From Mesorhizobium sp. M1E.F.Ca.ET.045.02.1.1 (GTDB lineage Bacteria; Pseudomonadota; Alphaproteobacteria; Rhizobiales; Rhizobiaceae): a DNA stretch of 64,000 nt. Positions 8,049-18,587 of the stretch are shown piece by piece. The stretch is from the NCBI RefSeq assembly GCF_003952485.1, contig NZ_CP034447.1:5532501-5596500 (forward strand), in the 5' to 3' direction. Position 1 is the first letter of the stretch, and every line of letters starts with the position of its first letter. Position numbers and translations under genes: made by a program. The notes below the pieces were generated by a model. That model ran no database searches, had not been told where the DNA came from, and worked only from the letters and a program-made list of their open reading frames with translations.

Positions 8049-8912
8049 TCAGGCCGGACTTTTTTCCGCAATGTCAAAAAAGGCCTGCCGCAACGAAAGT
8101 GTCATGGAACCAGGGTGGCCGTTTGCGACCGGCGCGCCATCGATTTCGACCACAGGCATGGCAATCGTGGTCGCGGAACTGATGAACGCCTCGCGCGCCG
8201 CCTTGGCTTCCGCAACCGAAAACCCCCGTTCTTCGATCCTCAGACCGAGCCTGGCCGCGACATCGAACAGCGTGGTGCGCGTGATGCCGCGCAGGATGCC
8301 GTGCTCCGCCGGCCGCGTCACCAGAACGCCGTCGCGGGTGACGATCCAGGCGTTGGACGAGCCGCCTTCCTTGACCGTGCCGTCGGCGTCGACGAACCAG
8401 GCCTCCTGGGCGCCGGCTTCCTTGGCCTTCTGCTTGGCCAGAACATTGGGGAGAAGGCCGGTGCTCTTGATATCGACGCGATCCCAGCGATTCTCCGGCA
8501 CGGTGATCACCTTGATGCCGGTCTCCACACGCTTGGCGGCGGCAGCAGGATCGGCCTTGCGGGCGGTTATGACGAGGGCCGGCCTGATGCCTGCCCCTGG
8601 AAAGACGAAGTCGCGGCCGGCGACGCCGCGCGTCACTTGGACATAGACGAGGCCGTTGACGACATGGTTGCGGCGCACCACCTCGCGCAGCAGCAGCGGC
8701 AGCACATCTTCCGAAACCGGCCAGGCAATCGACAGCTCCTTCAGCGAGCGCTTGAGCCGGGCAAGATGGCGCGGCATGTCTACGATAAAGCCGCGCGCCA
8801 CCTCGCAGACCTCATAGACGCCGTCGGCGAACTGGTAGCCGCGATCCTCGATATGGACGCGGGCTTGAGCATGGGCGACGTAGCGCCCGTTGACATAGGC
8901 AATGCGCGGCAT
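8049..8912 (-). CDS. dat: D-amino-acid transaminase (class IV PLP aminotransferase)
   Basis: A 287-residue fold-type IV PLP enzyme. The N-terminal block (MPRIAYVNGRYVAHAQARVHIEDRGYQFADGVYEV) has the YVNG and IEDRGYQFADG signatures of D-alanine aminotransferase. LVYVQVTRGVAGRD follows, and KSTGLLPNVLAKQKAKEAGAQEAWFVD contains the catalytic-region lysine. EGGSSNAWIV and GITR complete the phosphate-binding loops. It makes D-glutamate or D-alanine for peptidoglycan from the other D-amino acid and a keto acid. It lies between ntrX and hfq on the same strand, separated from ntrX by a palindromic repeat. Branched-chain transaminases and aminodeoxychorismate lyases are related, but the signatures favour D-amino acids. 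Confidence 0.9.
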   Translation of the reverse strand: MPRIAYVNGRYVAHAQARVHIEDRGYQFADGVYEVCEVARGFIVDMPRHLARLKRSLKELSIAWPVSEDVLPLLLREVVRRNHVVNGLVYVQVTRGVAGRDFVFPGAGIRPALVITARKADPAAAAKRVETGIKVITVPENRWDRVDIKSTGLLPNVLAKQKAKEAGAQEAWFVDADGTVKEGGSSNAWIVTRDGVLVTRPAEHGILRGITRTTLFDVAARLGLRIEERGFSVAEAKAAREAFISSATTIAMPVVEIDGAPVANGHPGSMTLSLRQAFFDIAEKSPA

Positions 8913-9039
8913 GGAAACCCCTCGGAGCTATTCGGCTTTCTTAGGCGATTCCGCCGCTGCCGTAATGAACAATCGGGTGGACCAAGCGATCCTGGAGCCG
9001 TTCAGCGTTTGAGAGGATCGCCGCCCCGCTCTGAGCATC

Positions 9040-9088
9040 GCAATTCCGGACGGAAAACCGCTGCGCACTTTTCCTGGAATTGCTTTAG
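9040..9088 (-). repeat. Palindromic rhizobial intergenic repeat, copy 1
   Basis: On the minus strand the unit begins with TAAAGCAATTCCAGG and ends with CCGGAATTGC. Outer arms GCAATTCC/GGAATTGC (8 bp) and inner arms GGAAAA/TTTTCC (6 bp) make a long hairpin with GTGCGCAGCGG in the loop. It starts right at the ntrX stop codon and matches the copies near 61.2 kb closely. I recognise the core from many rhizobial intergenic regions; the copy number in this genome cannot be judged here. Confidence 0.85.
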
Positions 9089-10446
9089 ACACCGAGCGAC
9101 TTCAACTTGCGGTGCAGAGCGGACCGCTCCATGCCGATGAATTCGGCCGTCTTCGAGATGTTGCCGCCGAAGCGGTTGATCTGAGCGACCAGATAGTCCT
9201 TCTCGAACTGCTCGCGCGCCTCGCGCAGCGGCAGCGCCATGATGTGCTGGTCCGACTGGTTCGGCGTGCGCGGCATGACATCGCCGATCTCGGAGGGCAG
9301 AAGGTCGGCGGTGATCGGCGCATCAGCGTCGCCGCCGCGGGCCAGGATCATCAGCCGCTCGACATTGTTGCGCAACTGGCGGACGTTGCCCGGCCAGTTA
9401 TGCGCCTGCAGAACGGCTAAAGCGTCGTCGCCGATGCGGCGCGGCTTGATGCCGGCCTGGCGCGCGATCTGCTTCATGAAATTGTCGACGAGATACGGGA
9501 TATCCTCGCGCCGCTCGGCGAGCCCCGGCACCATGACCGGAACCACCGCCAGGCGGTGGTAGAGATCCTCGCGGAAACGGCCGTCGGCGATCATCGCCTC
9601 CAAGTTCTGCGAGGTGGACGAGATGATGCGGACGTCGACCTTGACCCGCTTGGTGCCGCCTACCCGCTCGAACTGCTGCTCGACCAGCACGCGCAGGATC
9701 TTGTTCTGCGTCTCGCGCGGCATGTCGGCGACTTCATCGATGTAGAGGATGCCGCGATGCGCCTCCTCCAGCGCGCCTACCTTGCGCTCGGTGCCGTTCG
9801 ATTCGGTGCCGAACAGCTCGATCTCCATGCGCTCGGGTGTGATGGTGGCAGCGCTCAAGGTCACGAAAGGTGCGTTCTTGCGTGCCGACAGCGCGTGGAT
9901 GGCGCGCGCCGTCAGTTCCTTGCCGGAGCCGGACGGGCCGATGATCATGACGCGGCTGTTGGTCGGCGCGACGCGCTCGATGGTCTGCCGCAACTGGCTC
10001 ATCGCTGACGACATGCCGATCAGGTCGAAGGTCTCGCCGCTGCGCAGCTTGAGATCGGAGACCTCGCGCCGCAATTTGGACGTCTCCAGAGCGCGTTCGG
10101 CGATCAGGATGAGGCGGTCGGCCTTGAACGGCTTCTCGATGAAATCATAGGCGCCGCGACGGATGGCCGACACCGCCGTTTCGATGTTGCCATGACCGGA
10201 GATCATCACCACCGGCATGTTAGGATGCATCGTCTTGATCTCGTCCAGCAGCACCAGACCGTCGAGGCGCGAGCCCTGCAGCCAGATATCGAGGAAAATC
10301 AGCCGTGGCGCCCGATCTGCGATTGCTGCCAGCGCGCTGTCGGCATCGTGTGCCGTGCGGGTTTCGTGACCTTCGTCGCTCAGGATACCGGCGACTAGTT
10401 CGCGGATGTCTTCCTCGTCATCGACGATGAGAATGTCAGACGCCAT
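9085..10446 (-). CDS. ntrX: Nitrogen/redox response regulator NtrX
   Basis: A 453-residue response regulator: receiver domain (residues 1-125, phospho-acceptor D53 in LIFLDIWLQGS), AAA+ domain (about 140-375, Walker A GPSGSGKELTARA, Walker B ILYIDEVADM), and a Fis-type helix-turn-helix at the end (ISKTAEFIGMERSALHRKLKSLGV). The GAFTGA loop that contacts sigma-54 is missing; the corresponding stretch reads ELFGTESNGTERKVGALEE. This implies control through sigma-70 promoters rather than sigma-54 activation. Overlaps ntrY by 11 bases, so it is the cognate regulator of that kinase. Its stop codon is the first three bases of a hairpin repeat. Confidence 0.96.
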   Translation of the reverse strand: MASDILIVDDEEDIRELVAGILSDEGHETRTAHDADSALAAIADRAPRLIFLDIWLQGSRLDGLVLLDEIKTMHPNMPVVMISGHGNIETAVSAIRRGAYDFIEKPFKADRLILIAERALETSKLRREVSDLKLRSGETFDLIGMSSAMSQLRQTIERVAPTNSRVMIIGPSGSGKELTARAIHALSARKNAPFVTLSAATITPERMEIELFGTESNGTERKVGALEEAHRGILYIDEVADMPRETQNKILRVLVEQQFERVGGTKRVKVDVRIISSTSQNLEAMIADGRFREDLYHRLAVVPVMVPGLAERREDIPYLVDNFMKQIARQAGIKPRRIGDDALAVLQAHNWPGNVRQLRNNVERLMILARGGDADAPITADLLPSEIGDVMPRTPNQSDQHIMALPLREAREQFEKDYLVAQINRFGGNISKTAEFIGMERSALHRKLKSLGV

Positions 10447-12727
10447 TACCGACCTTTTCAGTTTCTCGTTCGTGTTCGTTGCGGCCTTCGCCGCGTGGCG
10501 GCGCGGCTACGACCGCCGCCGGCGGCAGGATGATCGAGATCATCGCGCCCCGGCCGCCGTGGAAATCCGGCGGCGCGTCGTGCAATTCGAGCCGGCCGCC
10601 ATGGTCCTCCACGATCTTCTTGACGATAGCGAGGCCAAGGCCGGTGCCTTTTTCGCGCGTCGTCATATAGGGCTCGAGCAGCCTCTGCCGATTCTCGCGC
10701 GGCAGCCCTTTGCCGTTGTCGATAACGTCGATTCTTATGGCGCTATCTTGGCGCCCGGCTTGAATCCGGATTGTGCCGTCGGAACGGTCTTTCGCATCAA
10801 GTCCATCTATGGCCTCGGCGGCGTTCTTGATGACGTTGCCGAAAGCCTGCGCCATCAGGCGGCTGTCGAACGTGCCCTTCAGCGGCTCGTTGCCGAAATC
10901 GCGCTCAAAGGCAATGTCGGAGCGGCTGACTTCCACCAGGAACGACGCCTCACGCAGCGATTCGCGCAGATCGATGACTTTCATCTCCGGCTTCGGCATA
11001 CGGGCGAAGGCCGAGAATTCGTCGACCATGCGGCCGATGTCCTCGACCTGGCGGATGATGGTGTCGGTGCACTGATCGAAGACCTCGCGGTCCTCGGTGA
11101 TGACCTTGCCGTAACGGCGCCTGATGCGCTCGGCCGAGAGCTGGATCGGCGTCAGCGGATTCTTGATCTCATGGGCGATGCGCCGCGCGACGTCCGCCCA
11201 GGCGGACGAGCGCTGCGCCTGAACCAGATCGGTGATGTCGTCGACGGTGACGACATAGGATTTTTCTTCTGCGGCCTCGTCTTCTGCCTCGACTGTGACC
11301 TGGACATTGAAGGTCCGTTCCATGCCGGCGCGGAAGAAGGTGACCTGCTCGCGATAGACCGGCTTGCCGGACTGGCGGCCGATCTCGAAGACGCGGCCGA
11401 CATGCGGCAGGATGGCCGACAGGTTCTGTCCGAGCGCGGCACTTGCCGAGATCGCGAGCATCGTTTCGGCCGAGCGATTGACGATGGTGACGATGCCGTA
11501 CGGATCGACGCCGATGACGCCGGCGGTGACGCCTGCCAGCACCGCCTCCGAGAAGCGCCGCCGCTCGTCGATCAGATCCTTGGCCGATAGCAACTCGTTG
11601 CGCTGCGATTTGAGCTCGAGGATCATGTTGTTGAAGGTGTCGCCAAGCGAGGCCACATCGCCGTCCGAATGGCGTACGGGAACGGCGACATCGAGATTGC
11701 CGGTCGCCACCTCGTCGGCCGCGCCGATCAACTGGCGGATCGGCCGCACCAGCCGGTCGGCGACCGCAATGCCGGTCCAGATCGCCGACAGGATGATGAT
11801 CAGCGTCAGCGACAGATAGGGCAGCGCGAAGGCCACCTGGGAAGTGCGGCGGTTGTCCTCGAGGTTACGGTATTCGTCGGTGTTGGATTTGACGATCTGG
11901 CGCGCGCGGATCACTTCGGGGTCGACCAGCCGGATCGTGTAAAGGTAAAGGCCCTCGATCTCGCGCAGCTTGACGATGGCACCCATGATGTTGCGCGTTC
12001 GCGGCTCGATCAGCACGGGCTTGCCATCGGCGGCGGTATCGACAGCGCCGGGCGGCGGCTCGGGCATGGCGAAATCGGCGTCGGTCTTGGCGCTCATCAC
12101 GAAGGAGCCGTCGGGCTTGATCAGCGCCGCATGCGCCAGCCCGCGGCCGACGGCTTCCTTGTTCATGAGGTCAAGGAAGCCGTTTCGATCGAGGCCATAG
12201 AGCGTGCGCGACGCGTCGAGATCATAGGCCATCGACAGGGTCGTGCCCTGTAGGTTGCGCGCGTTTTCCTGGACATAGGCATCCGCGATCGACAGCGAGG
12301 AATTGACGATGGTCTTGGTGCGGATTTCGAACCAGCGGTCGAGGCCGATATCCAGCGTGATCGAGGCGATGATTGCCACCATGATCGCCGGAATGGCGGC
12401 GACCAGCGCGAACATGGCGACGATGCGCACATGCAGCCGTGAGGCTGCCCTGCCGTGCCGGCGGGCCATGACGATGCGACGCACCTCGCGGGCGACGAGC
12501 GCGATCAGGAACAGGACGAAGACAGCGTTGAGCGCGATCAGCGCCCAGGTCGTGTCGGCGTTCGGCGCGATCGGCGTCGCGCCGACCAGGATGGCGAACG
12601 AGATCGCCGCCGTGATCATGGCGCCCACGATCGCGACCACGCCCGGCAGCGCCAGCAACCGGCGGCCGTCGGGTACGCCAGCCCGGCTGAAAAGCGGTTG
12701 GTTCAGTGTTGGAGCCTCAGCAGCCAT
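10436..12727 (-). CDS. ntrY: Transmembrane sensor histidine kinase NtrY
   Basis: A 763-residue membrane kinase. Hydrophobic segments lie near residues 30-50, 60-82 and 95-120, a long extracytoplasmic part follows, and another membrane segment at about 300-320 leads into a HAMP domain (RLVRPIRQLIGAADEVATGN). A PAS domain follows (GVTAGVIGVDPYGIVTIVN), then the H-box [17 protein letters not shown] with the phosphorylated histidine near residue 519. The ATPase domain has KNAAEAIDG, DNGKGLP and GTGLGLAIV. NtrY senses an unknown signal, linked in relatives to nitrogen or redox state, and phosphorylates NtrX. The start ATG at 12727 gives the family length. Confidence 0.96.
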   Translation of the reverse strand: MAAEAPTLNQPLFSRAGVPDGRRLLALPGVVAIVGAMITAAISFAILVGATPIAPNADTTWALIALNAVFVLFLIALVAREVRRIVMARRHGRAASRLHVRIVAMFALVAAIPAIMVAIIASITLDIGLDRWFEIRTKTIVNSSLSIADAYVQENARNLQGTTLSMAYDLDASRTLYGLDRNGFLDLMNKEAVGRGLAHAALIKPDGSFVMSAKTDADFAMPEPPPGAVDTAADGKPVLIEPRTRNIMGAIVKLREIEGLYLYTIRLVDPEVIRARQIVKSNTDEYRNLEDNRRTSQVAFALPYLSLTLIIILSAIWTGIAVADRLVRPIRQLIGAADEVATGNLDVAVPVRHSDGDVASLGDTFNNMILELKSQRNELLSAKDLIDERRRFSEAVLAGVTAGVIGVDPYGIVTIVNRSAETMLAISASAALGQNLSAILPHVGRVFEIGRQSGKPVYREQVTFFRAGMERTFNVQVTVEAEDEAAEEKSYVVTVDDITDLVQAQRSSAWADVARRIAHEIKNPLTPIQLSAERIRRRYGKVITEDREVFDQCTDTIIRQVEDIGRMVDEFSAFARMPKPEMKVIDLRESLREASFLVEVSRSDIAFERDFGNEPLKGTFDSRLMAQAFGNVIKNAAEAIDGLDAKDRSDGTIRIQAGRQDSAIRIDVIDNGKGLPRENRQRLLEPYMTTREKGTGLGLAIVKKIVEDHGGRLELHDAPPDFHGGRGAMISIILPPAAVVAAPPRGEGRNEHERETEKVGNGV

Positions 12728-12895
12728 ATCGCCGTCTAGAGTCGGTCATAGCGTCGGATGTATGCAACGCATTGTGGCGATTATGCAACAAGTGTGGCCG
12801 GGACGGAAATCTTTCCCCGGCTCAATCACGCAAAAAGGACAATGCCGGTGATCCAATACCGCCGAACGATGCGGCCGGCGATGCGATGGCTCGCG

Positions 12896-13717
12896 TCACT
12901 GCTCCGGTCGCGCCCGTCGCAAGCTGCGCGGCGTCTGCCCGATCTCGCGGCGCATCCAATGCGCCAGATGCGACTGATGCGCGAAGCCTGTCAGATAGGC
13001 CACCTCGCTGGTGCTGAGGTCACTTCCCAGAATCAGGGAACGGGCACGCTCAACCCGGCGTCGCAGCACATAGCGGTGAAGGGTCATGCCGGTCGCCGCC
13101 TTGAACCATGTCCTGAGATGCGAGCTGCTGGCGTTAGCGATGCGGGTCAGCGTATCGATCGTGAGCGGTTCGGAAAGATGCGCGTCGATATAGTCCAGGA
13201 TACGTTTGAACTGCGCATCCGACAGCCGAACCGTTCGATCCGTCTCCAGATCGTCGAGACCAACCAGCCGCACCGCAAGCGCGATGCCGACACTTTCGGC
13301 GAACAGAGCCCCACCCGGCGAGCCTGCGTCTTGGTCGGTTTCAAGTGCCCGGACGAGGTATTCGATACGTTCGTCCCGAAGCAGGTGCCGCATGTCGAAA
13401 TGACGCGCCCTTGCGCTGCCCTCAATCTCCGACGCCACACCCTCGAGCATGGCAGGCGGCAAGCGAACCTCCCTCGTTTCGAATGAGGTTTCAGCCTCGA
13501 ACCCGCCCTCCTGTCCCGCGGGTACGAAATCAATGTCACCAGCTCGCCGTAAGAAATATCGCCCGGCGTCATTGCAATAGGTGCGCGTCGCCGCGCTGGC
13601 ATGAACCATGATGCGGTGATGATCCGCCCGCGGCAGCCGATAGGTGCCTGCTTCGACATGCCGTGAAGCGATTGATATGCCAGCCGAGGCCCGGGCCGAA
13701 GTGAACTGCGGATGCAT
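12896..13717 (-). CDS. AraC-family transcriptional regulator
   Basis: A 273-residue regulator with an N-terminal cupin-like sensing domain (residues 20-160) and two C-terminal helix-turn-helix motifs. The first is at about 185-210 (IDTLTRIANASSSHLRTWFKAATG), the second at about 235-260 (STSEVAYLTGFAHQSHLAHWMRREIGQTPRSLRR), the standard AraC/XylS layout. It is divergent from the NAD-dependent epimerase gene, with 117 bases between the two starts, so it probably regulates that gene and itself. The inducer is unknown. The pair sits between ntrY and ntrC, which are normally adjacent, so it looks like an insertion into a conserved block. Confidence 0.9.
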   Translation of the reverse strand: MHPQFTSARASAGISIASRHVEAGTYRLPRADHHRIMVHASAATRTYCNDAGRYFLRRAGDIDFVPAGQEGGFEAETSFETREVRLPPAMLEGVASEIEGSARARHFDMRHLLRDERIEYLVRALETDQDAGSPGGALFAESVGIALAVRLVGLDDLETDRTVRLSDAQFKRILDYIDAHLSEPLTIDTLTRIANASSSHLRTWFKAATGMTLHRYVLRRRVERARSLILGSDLSTSEVAYLTGFAHQSHLAHWMRREIGQTPRSLRRARPEQ

Positions 13718-13834
13718 GTGAAACGAGCCTCAAAATCATGGCAGAACCTGCTCAACATTTGGCGGTTCCTGCGCGATTTTCAATGCCGAAGCCCTTTAGA
13801 CCTGCGCCTCGTTTGCCAACGCAAAGAGGTTCAT

Positions 13835-14725
13835 ATGAGTTACTATGTTGTCGTCGGAGCAGGCCCGGTCGGGCGCGAGACGGCGCGCCTGCTCGGTGAG
13901 CAGGAGCATGATGTCGTCCTCATAAGCAGGAGCGGGAGCGATATCGATTTGCCCGGCGTGCGCGCGAGGCAGGCGGACGCCACCGATGCCGCCGAACTTT
14001 CACGCATCAGCCGGGGCGCGGATGCCATCTTCATGTGCGCCATGGCGCCTTATCACCGGTGGCCGACCGACTTCTTTCCGATCGTCGACGGCACGGTGCG
14101 CGCGGCGGAGGCCGTCGATGCGAAGATCATCCTGCTCGGAAACCTCTACGGCTACGGCGAAAACGCTGATAGTTCCCTTCACTCAGACTTGCCGCTCGAC
14201 CCGACATCGAGGAAGGGCACTGTTCGGACGATAATGTGGCAGCGTGTGTCTCGAGCCAGCGTACCGGCCATCGAGGTGCGTTCCAGCGATTATCTGGGGC
14301 ATGGCGCGGTCACCTACTTCTCGCTTCTCGCACTGCCATCCATCGTTCAAGGAAAGCCCGTCGCCTTCTTGGGAGACCTCGACGCCGATCATGCCTGGGC
14401 TTTCATCAAGGACGTCGCCCGGACGCTCGTCGCGTCAGCCTTCTACACGGGTGAATGGGGACGAGCCTTCCATGTCCCGTCGCAATACGCTTCGCCCCGC
14501 GATCTTATCCGCAGAACCGCGGCGATGCTTGGAAGGGAGGTTGCGTCAATGCGTTGCTATTCCATCGCCGAGATGGAAGCCCTGGGCATGCATGAGCTCG
14601 TGGAAATGAAATATCTCTTCGATCGCCCGCTGCTGGTCGATTCTTCCGATACCGAGCATCTCCTCGGCGTGAAGGCCAGCTGCCTTGATGTAATGATCGC
14701 GGACACCGTCAGAGACTATCTCTGA
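13835..14725 (+). CDS. NAD(P)-binding epimerase/dehydratase-like protein
   Basis: A 296-residue Rossmann protein of the extended/atypical short-chain dehydrogenase group. The N-terminus YYVVVGAGPVGRETARLLGE is a dinucleotide-binding motif of GxGxxG type, and VRARQADATDAAELSRI follows the second strand as in NmrA/epimerase-like proteins. NLYGYG is in the place of the active-site tyrosine region, although a clean YxxxK is not visible, so catalysis is uncertain. The start is the ATG at 13835 with AAAGAGG upstream; the longer frame overlaps the AraC start. Probably a target of the divergent AraC regulator. Substrate unknown. Confidence 0.8.
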   Translation: MSYYVVVGAGPVGRETARLLGEQEHDVVLISRSGSDIDLPGVRARQADATDAAELSRISRGADAIFMCAMAPYHRWPTDFFPIVDGTVRAAEAVDAKIILLGNLYGYGENADSSLHSDLPLDPTSRKGTVRTIMWQRVSRASVPAIEVRSSDYLGHGAVTYFSLLALPSIVQGKPVAFLGDLDADHAWAFIKDVARTLVASAFYTGEWGRAFHVPSQYASPRDLIRRTAAMLGREVASMRCYSIAEMEALGMHELVEMKYLFDRPLLVDSSDTEHLLGVKASCLDVMIADTVRDYL

Positions 14726-14757
14726 ACCAATTATATGAAGTAGAAACAAAGCGTTCC

Positions 14758-14775
14758 GCCCGTCGGCTGACGGGC
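14758..14775. terminator. Stem-loop between convergent genes
   Basis: GCCCGTC and GACGGGC form a perfect 7-bp stem around GGCT. It lies between the converging epimerase-like gene and ntrC. No clean T-run follows on either strand, so termination strength is uncertain. Confidence 0.45.
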
Positions 14776-14823
14776 TGAACAAACGAGATGGGGCCGGCAA
14801 AGCATCTGGCAGGCATCGAAGGT

Positions 14824-16280
<1,457 letters not shown>

Positions 16281-16284
<4 letters not shown>

Positions 16285-17423
16285 TTGCGGTCTCCTTCAG
16301 CTTCGTCGCCGGCGCCGGGCGCAGTCTCCTTCCAGGCCGGCATTAGGACGCGGAACGTGGTCCCGCGCGGCGTCGAATCGCATTCGATGATGCCGCCATG
16401 CTCACCGACGATCTTTGCAACCAGCGCCAGCCCAAGGCCGGAGCCGTTCGGCTTGGTGGTGATGAATGGGTCGAAGAGGATCGGCAGGATGTCCTCGGAA
16501 ACGCCGGGCCCGTTGTCGTGCACGCAAAATTCCAGCGGCAGCGAGACACGGTCCTGCGTTCCGGGCACGGAAACGCGGATGCCGGGCCGGAAGGCGGTCG
16601 ACAGCACGATCTCGCCCTGCGGGTCGGCGCCGATCGCCTCGGCGGCATTCTTGACCAGGTTCAGGAACACCTGGATCAACTGGTCGCGATTGGCGAAGAC
16701 CGGAGGAAGCGATGGATCATACTCTTCCAAAATCTTGATTCGCTTCGCAAAACCATTTTTGGCGATTGCCTTCACATGATCCAGCACGACATGGATGTTG
16801 ACGGGGAAGCGCTCGATCGGCCGCTCGTCGGAAAACACCTCCATGCGGTCGACCAGCGAGACGATGCGGTCGGTCTCGTCGGTGATCAGCCTCGTCAGCG
16901 CGCGGTCCTCGTCGGAGGCCGACAGTTCGAGCAGTTGGGCGGCGCCGCGGATACCCGAAAGCGGGTTCTTGATCTCATGCGCCAGCATAGCCGCGAGGCC
17001 GGTGACGGAACGGGCGGCACCCCGGTGCGTCATCTGACGATCGATCTTGTCGGCCATCGACCGTTCCTGGAACATCACCACGACGGAACCCGGGAACTCC
17101 GGCACCGGCGCGACATAGAGATCGACCATCTTCTCGATGCCGAGGCGCGGCGAGGAGACGTCGACGCGGTATTCGTTGACCGGCGCGTGGCGCTCGCGCA
17201 CCTGGTCGACCAGCGTCAGCAGCGGGCTGCCGAACGGCACCAGCTTGGACAAAGTGTTGCGGGCGAGCATGGTAGCGCTGGAGCGGAAGAAATCCTCGGC
17301 ATCCGCGTTGGCGAAAGTGATGAAGCCGTCGGCATCGACCATGATCACCGGGCGGCGGATGGTGTTCAGCACGATGTTGGCGGCATCCGCCATTTCGGTT
17401 GGCTGTGGAGCGCTCGCCTTCAT
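16281..17423 (-). CDS. ntrB: Nitrogen-sensing histidine kinase/phosphatase NtrB
   Basis: A 380-residue soluble kinase: PAS domain (about residues 15-130, [24 protein letters not shown]), H-box [16 protein letters not shown] with the histidine near residue 148, N-box KNAAEAIG, and G-boxes [10 protein letters not shown] and GSGLGLALV. No membrane segment. NtrB phosphorylates NtrC when nitrogen is low and dephosphorylates it when bound by PII, whose gene (glnB) is also in the window. The start is the ATG at 17423, overlapping the dusB stop as ATGA; the longer open frame upstream is antisense-like shadow of dusB. Coupled to ntrC by another ATGA. Confidence 0.97.
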
Positions 17424-18448
17424 GCCGCGCTCCGCATTTCGGTCAGCATGACAGGATCGGCAAGAGCCTCGCGCAGCCCTCGGATGACCTCCGTGGGCTC
17501 GAAAGAGGTGAGGATACGCTTCCGCTGCTCCGCCGACGCCCTGGCCGCGTGCCGGTCGAGATACCAGCCGAGATGCTTGCGCGCCTGACGCAGCCCGCTT
17601 TCGACGCCGTAGAGCGAGAGCATGTCCTCGTAATGCGCAGCGACGTAGTCGGCGAGCGCTTGCGGCGTTTCGGGAATGCCGTGCGTCGATGTATCGGCGG
17701 CAGCCGCCGCGACACTGCCCGCGGCCCACGGCGCGCCGTAGTGGGCGCGGCCGATCATCACCGCGTCGGCGCCCGACTGTTCGAGGATCGTCGCCGCCTC
17801 TTCCGGCGAGCCGACATCGCCGTTGGCCACCACCGGGATAGAGACCGCTTGCCTGACACGGGCAATGGCCCGCCAATCGGCCTTGCCCTGATAGAACTGG
17901 CAGCGGGTGCGGCCGTGCACGGTCACCATCCGGACGCCCGCCTGTTCGGCGCGGCGCGCCAGCATCGGCGCGTTGAGCGCGCTTTCGTCCCAGCCGAGCC
18001 GCATCTTGACGGTCACCGGCACCGAAACGGCGCCGACCACAGCTTCGATCAGGGAGAGCGCATGATCGAGATCGCGCATCAGCGCCGAGCCGGCATAGCC
18101 GCCCGTCACCTTCTTCGCCGGGCAGCCCATGTTGATGTCGATGATGTCGGCGCCCTCGCCGGCGGCGATTCGCGCGCCCTCGGCCATGTGCGCCGCCTCG
18201 CGGCCGGCAAGCTGCACCATGTGGACGGGCAGCCCGGAATGGCGGATGCGCAGGTCGCAGCCGGCCCTGCCCTTGGCCAGTTCGCCGCTGGCCACCATTT
18301 CCGACACGACCAGCCCGGCGCCATGGTTGTGGGCGCGCTGGCGGAATGGCTCGTCGGTGATGCCCGACATCGGCGCAAGGAACACGCGGTTGCGTATCTT
18401 CACGCCGCCAATGTCGAGTGGCGAAGCCAATGTGATCAATTCAGGCAT
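17420..18448 (-). CDS. dusB: tRNA-dihydrouridine synthase DusB (NifR3)
   Basis: A 342-residue FMN-dependent enzyme that reduces specific uridines in tRNA D-loops. The TIM-barrel start ([19 protein letters not shown]) and the [11 protein letters not shown] motif with the catalytic cysteine are intact. [17 protein letters not shown] and VVANGDVGS for flavin phosphate binding are also present. The start is the ATG at 18448; an ATG at 18511 adds 21 residues without family similarity. It is the first gene of the classical nifR3-ntrB-ntrC operon, with a 4-base overlap to ntrB. Divergent from ispDF with 139 bases between. Confidence 0.96.
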   Translation of the reverse strand: MPELITLASPLDIGGVKIRNRVFLAPMSGITDEPFRQRAHNHGAGLVVSEMVASGELAKGRAGCDLRIRHSGLPVHMVQLAGREAAHMAEGARIAAGEGADIIDINMGCPAKKVTGGYAGSALMRDLDHALSLIEAVVGAVSVPVTVKMRLGWDESALNAPMLARRAEQAGVRMVTVHGRTRCQFYQGKADWRAIARVRQAVSIPVVANGDVGSPEEAATILEQSGADAVMIGRAHYGAPWAAGSVAAAAADTSTHGIPETPQALADYVAAHYEDMLSLYGVESGLRQARKHLGWYLDRHAARASAEQRKRILTSFEPTEVIRGLREALADPVMLTEMRSAA

Positions 18449-18587
18449 GCACAAAAACCAAGCATGTTCAATTGCTGCACATTCTCTAGCCAGATGCAAG
18501 GCATTGTGCAACGCGCAATGACGTCACATTAAGGCGCATTTTGGAAAATGCTGGCCTTCCCTTCGAGCCGCGACTAAGCCTCTCGCC

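Noticed and set aside
18449..18587. TTGCACAATGCCTTGCA-like sequence between dusB and ispDF as an NtrC autoregulatory site.
   Set aside because: The dyad is poor compared with TGCACC-N5-GGTGCA, and no sigma-54 core lies before dusB.
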